This document shows positions 58,598 to 64,000 of a DNA stretch of 64,000 bases, one piece after another. The position numbers and the translations under genes are program-made. Source of the stretch: Acidobacteriota bacterium (lineage in GTDB: Bacteria > Acidobacteriota > Aminicenantia > Aminicenantales > Saccharicenantaceae). Positions within the stretch are counted from its first letter, which is position 1; every line of letters starts with the position of its first letter. The DNA is taken from assembly GCA_039683095.1 (NCBI GenBank), contig JBDKSB010000004.1, positions 18,537-82,536 of the forward strand, given 5' to 3'. Below the pieces are notes generated by a model. It saw only the letters and a list, made by a program, of their open reading frames with translations, made no database searches and was not told the origin of the DNA.

Positions 58598-61500
58598 TCA
58601 GTGCTTTGCGGTCTTCCGGACCTTGTCCTGGCCGCTATTCTTTTGCCCGGGCCCTTTCTGATCGGGACCGGAGGCGGAGTTCTCCGCTTCACTGCAAACG
58701 AATCCCGGCTCGCCGGGGCCCGCCGGCCGCAGCGTTCCGGGCTCGCGCTTTTCGAACGGATCAGGGTTGCGTTCCTCGATGGGCGCGAATTTCGATCCGC
58801 CGGGGCCGCGGCTCGACTCGTCCCGGAACCCGACCGCGCCTTCCGGCCCGGAGGCGACGCCGAGCGCCGGCGGTGAAACCGGCTCGGCGCCGTCAATGGC
58901 GGCGGCCGCCGCGGCCGCGAGGCCCGCTCCGGCGTAAGCCGGCCTCATCTTCCCGGCCGAGATATCGCGCGCCGTCGATCCGAGGAGGACCCAGGCGTTG
59001 TTGTGCGAATACCGGGCCCAGACGCCGCCCTGCGTCGGCCAGATGCCGATGAGGTCGTCGGTCCCATCCCCGTCGATGTCGCCCGTCGTGATCAGGGTCG
59101 CCGGAGAAGCCAGCTTGACCCAGGCGCCGGTGATCGAATTCCGGTAAAAGGCGCCCTGGCCGTCCCAGGTGCCGAGCAGGTCGTCCCGGCCGTCGCCGTT
59201 CATGTCGCCGGAGGCGATGTGCCGCGCCGTCGACGAGATCTGGGCCCAGGCGTTGTTGTGCGAGTACTTGACCCAGATGCCGCCCTGGCTCGGCCAGAGC
59301 CCGATGAGGTCGTCGACGCCGTCCCCGTCGAGATCGCCGCAGGCGATCATGGTCGCCTGCGAGGCCATCCTCACCCAGGCGCCCGTGACGGAGTTGCGGT
59401 AGAAGACGCCCTGGCCGTCCCACGTGCCGAGCAGGTCCACGCGCCCGTCCCCGTTCATGTCCCCCGCGGCGATGTAGACAGCCGTCGAGGACAGCCGGGC
59501 CCAGGCGTTGTTGTGCGAGTACCTGACCCAGATGCCGCCCTGGCTCGGCCAGAGGCCGGCCAGGTCGTCGATGCCGTCGCCGTCGAAATCCCCGACCGTG
59601 ATCATGGTCGCGGGAGAGGCCAGGCGGACCCAGGCCGCCGTGTCGGAGTTCCTGTAATAGACGCCCTGGGCGTCCCAGGTCGCCACGAAGTCGTCCTTCC
59701 TGACGGCCAGGGTGAAATTAGCGTCGGATTCGTCCGAGGTCCCGCCCTGCCAGACGAGGACCCGGTAGTCCGTCCCGGCCGTCTCGTTCGAGGCTATCGT
59801 CCAGGCGAATGTCCCGGCGGAGGCCGCGGCCGTCCCCAGGGTCTTGGCGTAGACGCCGCCCTTATAGAGGTCGATCGTGACGTCGCCGGCGAGCCCCGTG
59901 GATGTCCACGTTATATCGTGGCTCGACCCGGCCACCCAGCTTTCGCCGCCGTTGGGCGCGGTGACCGTGATCGTCGCCCCCACGACCTCCGCGGCCGCGT
60001 AATCCTGGGCGAGTTGATCCTCCGTGACCGTCGTATATGTCCGCGAGGGAGGCGTGAACGCATAGCCGTCGAGGGCCGGCGTCACCGTGCCGCTCCAGCC
60101 GGCCGATGTGGTCACGTCATAGGCCCCGGAGGAATTCGTCACCGGATTGCCCGGCAGCCCCGACATGAGCACGCCCGCCAGGGGCGACCCGCCGACGAGC
60201 ACCGTGCCGGCGATACGGACGTTGACCTGGGTCCAGGCAGTGGCCCAGGCTTCGGCGCTGTCGTGGCTGTCGAGGGCGCTTTGATTCCCGGTGTGCGCAT
60301 CGGTGTGCGTCCGGACCACGAAATAATAGGTCCGGCCCGGCGTCAGGCCGGCGACCTGGAGCGACGCCACCCCCTTGTTCAGGGTGTGGCCGATATCCGC
60401 GTAGGGGCCGCCGGCGGTCTCCGAGGACAAGAGCGCGTAGTACCCGCCGTGGGCGGTGTAAGCGATGGTCGTCCAGGAGACGAGGATGTTCGCCCCGTCG
60501 AGAGCCGTCGCCGTCACGCCGGTTGGCGGGACCGTTTGGGTCGAGGCCCAGTCCGCGTCCTTGGAATCCAGGAAGGCCGTCACGGCGGAGTCGGTCGCGT
60601 AGAGGGAGTTGTAGCCGATATCGGTGCCCTCGGGCAGCAGGGCGGTCAGGTTCGTGATCGAGGCCGGGACGGGCCCCTCGAGGGCGTTGCCGTGGAGATG
60701 CAGGTACTGGAGGCTGACCATGTTGCCCAGGGACGACGGGATCGTCCCGGTCAGCATGTTCTCGCACAGCCAGATGTCGACCAGGCTCGTCAGGGAGCCG
60801 AGCTCCGTCGGGATGGCCCCGCTCAGATGGTTCTTGTCGAGCCGCAGATAGAGCAGGGAACCCAGGTTGCCCAGGGTCGCCGGGATCGAGCCCGTGAGCT
60901 CGTTGTGGCCCAGGTAGAGATAGGTCAGCCCCGACATGTTGCCGATCTCCGCGGGGATCGACCCGGTGATGCTGTTGTTATGAAGAAGAAGCTGCTGGAG
61001 CGTCGAGAGATCGCCCAGCTCGGCCGGGAGGGGGCCGCCGAGCTGGTTGAACTGGATGGTGATGCTGACGACGCTCGACAGCCCTCCGATCTCCGGAGGG
61101 ATGGCCCCGGACAGCTGGTTGAACTCCAGATGCAGGTTGACGAGGCTGGCGAGGTTCCCGATCTCGGGGGGGATCGATCCGGTCAATTGGTTATGGCCGA
61201 GCTCGATCTCCTCCAGGAGCGCCAGGTTGCCCAGCTCCGGCGGGATCGTGCCGCTCAGCTGGTTGTGGCTGAGATAGAGCGCCTGAAGGTTGGCCAGATT
61301 CCCGATCTCGGGGGGGATCGATCCGGTCAGGCTGTTGTTATGGAGGAGCAGGCCCCGCAGGCTGGTCATGCCGCCGAAGCTGGCGGGGATGGAGCCCGTC
61401 AGCTGGTTGTTGTAGCAATTCAGCAGGAGGAGGCTCGTCAGGTTCCCCAGCTCGGCCGGGAGGGACCCGCTGAACTGGTTAACGTTGAGCAGGAGGCTCT

Positions 61501-62032
61501 GGAGCGAGCCCAGGTTCCCCAGGCTTCCGGGGATGCTCCCCGTGAACTGGTTCTGGTAAACATCCAGGGCGGTCAAGTTCGTCAGGTTCCCCAGCTCGGC
61601 CGGGAGGGAGCCGGAGAAGGAGTTCTGATAAAGATGGAGGAGCGTCAGGCCGGTCAGGTTGCCAAGGCTCGAGGGCAGGGAGCCGCTGAGCTGGTTCGTA
61701 TGGAGGTTCAGGGCGGTCAGGCCGGTCAGGTCGCCGATCGCCGCGGGCAGGCTGCCGATCAGGTTGTTGGAAGACAGGTTGATGGCCGTGACCGTGGTGT
61801 TCGACGCGCCCGTGGTCACGCCGCGCCAGGTGTTTTCCGTGCCCGGCATGGCAAAGCCGTCCGTGTCGAGAGGCGGCGTCTTCCAGCCGGTATTGTTGGT
61901 CCAGGAATCTCCGCCCGTGGCGTTATAGAGCGCGATGAGGGCTTGCCGCTGGGCGGCGGGGATCGCCCCCAGGGCCGAAATCCCCAAGCCCATGAAAAGG
62001 ATCAAGACCGCAATGACAGCTGTTCTTTTCAT
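58598..62032 (-). CDS. Secreted LRR - Fn3 - carboxypeptidase-regulatory - FG-GAP/VCBS-like repeat protein
   Basis: 1144 residues. Signal peptide 1-23. Residues about 25-65 are an LRR cap (ALYNATGGDSWTNNTGWK). About 75-490 hold some 17 plant-type leucine-rich repeats of 24 residues (LGNLTGLTLLHLYQNSFSGSLP pattern). A fibronectin-III-like domain (about 510-610), a carboxypeptidase-regulatory module (AGVLMSGLPGNPVTNSSGAYDV) and a VTAPNGGESWVAGSSHDITW Ig-like domain follow. Then comes a six-unit array alternating TWDGQGVFYRNS and LWPSQGGIWVKYSHNNAWA blades with GDxDGDG / GDMNGDG calcium loops. A disordered Gly/Pro/Lys tail contains GPGEPGF. It is probably a large surface or secreted adhesin. The neighbour shares the last modules and tail. 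Confidence 0.9.
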   Translation of the reverse strand: MKRTAVIAVLILFMGLGISALGAIPAAQRQALIALYNATGGDSWTNNTGWKTPPLDTDGFAMPGTENTWRGVTTGASNTTVTAINLSSNNLIGSLPAAIGDLTGLTALNLHTNQLSGSLPSSLGNLTGLTLLHLYQNSFSGSLPAELGNLTNLTALDVYQNQFTGSIPGSLGNLGSLQSLLLNVNQFSGSLPAELGNLTSLLLLNCYNNQLTGSIPASFGGMTSLRGLLLHNNSLTGSIPPEIGNLANLQALYLSHNQLSGTIPPELGNLALLEEIELGHNQLTGSIPPEIGNLASLVNLHLEFNQLSGAIPPEIGGLSSVVSITIQFNQLGGPLPAELGDLSTLQQLLLHNNSITGSIPAEIGNMSGLTYLYLGHNELTGSIPATLGNLGSLLYLRLDKNHLSGAIPTELGSLTSLVDIWLCENMLTGTIPSSLGNMVSLQYLHLHGNALEGPVPASITNLTALLPEGTDIGYNSLYATDSAVTAFLDSKDADWASTQTVPPTGVTATALDGANILVSWTTIAYTAHGGYYALLSSETAGGPYADIGHTLNKGVASLQVAGLTPGRTYYFVVRTHTDAHTGNQSALDSHDSAEAWATAWTQVNVRIAGTVLVGGSPLAGVLMSGLPGNPVTNSSGAYDVTTSAGWSGTVTPALDGYAFTPPSRTYTTVTEDQLAQDYAAAEVVGATITVTAPNGGESWVAGSSHDITWTSTGLAGDVTIDLYKGGVYAKTLGTAAASAGTFAWTIASNETAGTDYRVLVWQGGTSDESDANFTLAVRKDDFVATWDAQGVYYRNSDTAAWVRLASPATMITVGDFDGDGIDDLAGLWPSQGGIWVRYSHNNAWARLSSTAVYIAAGDMNGDGRVDLLGTWDGQGVFYRNSVTGAWVRMASQATMIACGDLDGDGVDDLIGLWPSQGGIWVKYSHNNAWAQISSTARHIASGDMNGDGRDDLLGTWDGQGAFYRNSITGAWVKLASPATLITTGDIDGDGTDDLIGIWPTQGGVWARYSHNNAWVLLGSTARDISAGKMRPAYAGAGLAAAAAAAIDGAEPVSPPALGVASGPEGAVGFRDESSRGPGGSKFAPIEERNPDPFEKREPGTLRPAGPGEPGFVCSEAENSASGPDQKGPGQKNSGQDKVRKTAKH

Positions 62033-62163
62033 TCCGTCCTCATTATTTTATAGAAGGGTCCCATCCCGGATTCCCCCGCCGGGAAGAGGACAGGATAGCA
62101 CACCTGTCCCCCAAAAATAAACACGATCCAATTTTCCGCTTCCTTCCTTGAAAACCGCCTTAA

Positions 62164-63999
62164 TTATCCTTTGTTTTTCAGCGACTTGTCAACCTTTTTC
62201 GGCTCCTTGCGGGGATTGATATCGTTGCCGGAACCAGGCGAGAGATTCGCCTGGGACGTCCATTTGAAGCCCTTCTCCCCGGGGCCGGGCTTCTTCGGAC
62301 CATGCCCAAGCGAAGGCCCTTTGCCGGGTACCAGGTTCTCGCGGCCCTCCGGCCGGAAATACCGCCCTCCGGGACCGTTGTCGGAGAGATCCAGGACCTT
62401 CGCTGCCGTACCCGGCCCTTCGGCCTGCCCTCCGGATGGTGCAGTCAACTCCTCGGAGGCCACAGAGGCTTGAGAGGTCCCTTGGGATCTCATCTTGCCG
62501 GCCGAGATATCCACGGCCGTCGAGCTCAAAAGCGCCCAGGCCCCCGTCTTGGAATACTTAACCCACACGCCGCCCTGGGTCGGCCAGATCCCGATCAGGT
62601 CGGCCTTCCCGTCCCCGTCCAGGTCGCCGCAGGCAACCTGCGTCGCGACTGAGGCCATCTTCACCCAGGCGCCCGAGATCGAATTCCGGTAGAAGACCCC
62701 CTGGCCGTCCCAGGTGGCGATAAGGTCATCCCGGCCGTCGCCGTCGGCGTCGCCGACACAGATGTCGCGGGCCGTCGAGGACAGCTTCGCCCAGGCCCCG
62801 GTGTGCGAATATTTCACCCAGACGCCGCCCTGCGACGGCCAGATGCCCGCCAGGTCGTCCGTCCCGTCGCCGTCGAGGTCTCCGGTCGTGATCAGGGTCG
62901 CCGGGGAGGCCAGCTTGACCCAGGCCCCGCCGATCGAGTTCCGATAGAAGACCCCCTGGCCGTCCCAGGTCCCGAGCAGGTCCTCCCGGCCGTCGCCGTT
63001 CATGTCCCCGGCCGCGATATGCACGGCCGTCGAGGACAGCTTGGCCCAGGAGCCGCTCTGCGAGTACTTGACCCAGATCCCGCCCTGGCCCGGCCAAAGT
63101 CCGATGATGTCGTCGATCCCGTCGCCGTCCAGGTCCCCGGCCGCGATCATCGTGGCGGGTGAGGCCAGCTTGACCCAGCCCCCCGTATCGGAGTTCTTGT
63201 AATACACGCCCTGGCCGTCCCAGGTGGCGAGGAAGTCCTCCTTGGCGACGGCCGCAGCCGCCGCGGCATAGTCCTGAGCGGTCATGTCCGCCGCGACCGC
63301 CTCATAGGCCCGGTTGGCCGGGGTGAAGGCATAGCCCGCAAGCGCCGGCGTCACCGTGCCCGACCAGCCGTCCGGCACCACGGCAGAATAGCTCCCGCCG
63401 CCGCCCGTCACCGGGTCGCCGGGAAGTCCGGACATGAGAACGCCGGCCAGGCCGGCGCTGTTCAAGGTCACCGCGCCCGAGATCGTGCGCGTGACATAGG
63501 CCGCGAAATCCTGACCGGCCGCCGAGGCGGTCACGTTGTCATAAGCCCTGGTCGCCGGAGTGAAGGCATGGCCCGTGAGCGCCGGCGTCACCGTGCCCGA
63601 CCAGCCGTCGGCGACGACGGCGACATAGCTGCCGGCGCTCGTCGTCGTCGGCGTCCCGGGCAGACCGGTCATCGTCACCCCGGCCAGAGGCAGGCCCCCG
63701 AAGGTGACCCGGCCCGAGATCGTGTGACCGAGCCCCGTGTATTCCCCGATCGTGATGGACAGCTCCCGGGTCGCGGCCTGCTGCGGCGACGTCGAATCCG
63801 TCAGCCGGACGACGAAGGTGAAGGCGCCGGTCATGGCCGGCACCCCGCTGATCTCTCCCCGGCTGTTCATCGCCAGGCCGTCGGGCAGGGCCCCCGAATC
63901 GATGCTCCAATAATAGAACGGCCGCCCGCCCGAGCCGGCCAGGGCGCCGCTGTAAGCGACCCCCAGCTCCCCGGCGGCCAGCGACTCGGTCGTCACGGC
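62164..63999 (-). CDS. Secreted carboxypeptidase-regulatory - FG-GAP/VCBS-like repeat protein, N-terminus beyond window
   Basis: At least 611 residues; the frame runs off the right edge. The visible part starts in an Ig-like He_PIG domain (GGRPFYYWSIDSGALPDGLAMN). Three carboxypeptidase-regulatory units follow (SGRVTFGGLPLAGVTMTGLPG, SGAVTLNSAGLAGVLMSGLPG), each with a GWSGTVTPAL strand. Then come six alternating blades (TWDGQGVYYKNS / LWPGQGGIWVKYS) with GDLDGDG and GDMNGDG calcium loops. A disordered basic tail contains GPGEKGF, as in the upstream neighbour's GPGEPGF. It is a paralogue by module sharing, probably secreted. The two genes point the same way with 131 bases between them, and no terminator is visible. 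Confidence 0.88.
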   Translation of the reverse strand, partial: AVTTESLAAGELGVAYSGALAGSGGRPFYYWSIDSGALPDGLAMNSRGEISGVPAMTGAFTFVVRLTDSTSPQQAATRELSITIGEYTGLGHTISGRVTFGGLPLAGVTMTGLPGTPTTTSAGSYVAVVADGWSGTVTPALTGHAFTPATRAYDNVTASAAGQDFAAYVTRTISGAVTLNSAGLAGVLMSGLPGDPVTGGGGSYSAVVPDGWSGTVTPALAGYAFTPANRAYEAVAADMTAQDYAAAAAAVAKEDFLATWDGQGVYYKNSDTGGWVKLASPATMIAAGDLDGDGIDDIIGLWPGQGGIWVKYSQSGSWAKLSSTAVHIAAGDMNGDGREDLLGTWDGQGVFYRNSIGGAWVKLASPATLITTGDLDGDGTDDLAGIWPSQGGVWVKYSHTGAWAKLSSTARDICVGDADGDGRDDLIATWDGQGVFYRNSISGAWVKMASVATQVACGDLDGDGKADLIGIWPTQGGVWVKYSKTGAWALLSSTAVDISAGKMRSQGTSQASVASEELTAPSGGQAEGPGTAAKVLDLSDNGPGGRYFRPEGRENLVPGKGPSLGHGPKKPGPGEKGFKWTSQANLSPGSGNDINPRKEPKKVDKSLKNKG

Positions 64000-64000
64000 C

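Overview
The window is about 64 kb of GC-rich DNA. It encodes some 36 proteins, no rRNA or tRNA gene that I could see, no CRISPR array, and no transposase or integrase. The gene families are a SusC/Oar-type TonB-dependent receptor with a carboxypeptidase-regulatory N-terminus, a GWxTD protein, several DUF2961 (GH172) proteins, large sortilin/VPS10-type propellers, a bacterial alpha-2-macroglobulin, Tat-exported DUF362 and glycosylasparaginase, and a B12-dependent ribonucleotide reductase. Together they fit a Gram-negative, carbohydrate- and protein-degrading heterotroph of the Acidobacteriota / Aminicenantota type. That placement is inference from gene content, since no marker gene is present.

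Layout. 0-15 kb: the end of a transglutaminase-like protein, then a candidate glycan-utilisation locus. A sigma70-like promoter and LacI-type palindrome precede a TonB-dependent receptor. A same-strand run follows: a GH3 lipoprotein, a DUF2961 protein, a Tat-exported glycosylasparaginase, two more DUF2961 proteins and a GWxTD/TPR protein. 15-25 kb: an M28 glutaminyl-cyclase-like lipoprotein, two convergent giant VPS10/BNR propeller proteins, an unrecognised exported protein and a small outer-membrane barrel. 25-34 kb: MscS channel, NrdJ, gamma-carbonic anhydrase, HAD phosphatase, an exported DUF, a C39-like peptidase, a PilZ protein and a coiled-coil protein. 34-47 kb: a fourth DUF2961 protein, a 2166-residue alpha-2-macroglobulin, a TagD-like cytidylyltransferase, an S12 serine hydrolase and a DUF362 protein. 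47-58.5 kb: a minus-strand exopolysaccharide cluster (CapD-like dehydratase, beta-barrel, Wza, BY-kinase, CpsB phosphatase, two small carboxypeptidase-regulatory proteins, O-antigen ligase). 58.6-64 kb: two adjacent secreted repeat proteins sharing a six-unit alternating FG-GAP/VCBS-like array and a common tail.

The most unusual feature is a family of intergenic elements, called family A here, between 22.7 and 49.9 kb. Complete copies are about 230-260 bp and are bounded by the inverted terminal sequence GCCTTGGCTAACGCAA. They carry internal T5/A5 hairpins and sit exactly at the 3' ends of genes. All copies point the same way. They supply the stop codon and the last residues of several unrelated proteins (ALANANSR, ALANANNR, ALANANKTKQKK, ALANATSIK, or just LG). 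No enzyme for them is in the window. They could be a MITE-like element that targets gene ends, an attC-like recombination site, or a bidirectional 3'-end RNA element. A second family (B), with a GGGACACAATACC-type terminus, occurs in three intergenic places and provides the start codon of the HAD phosphatase.
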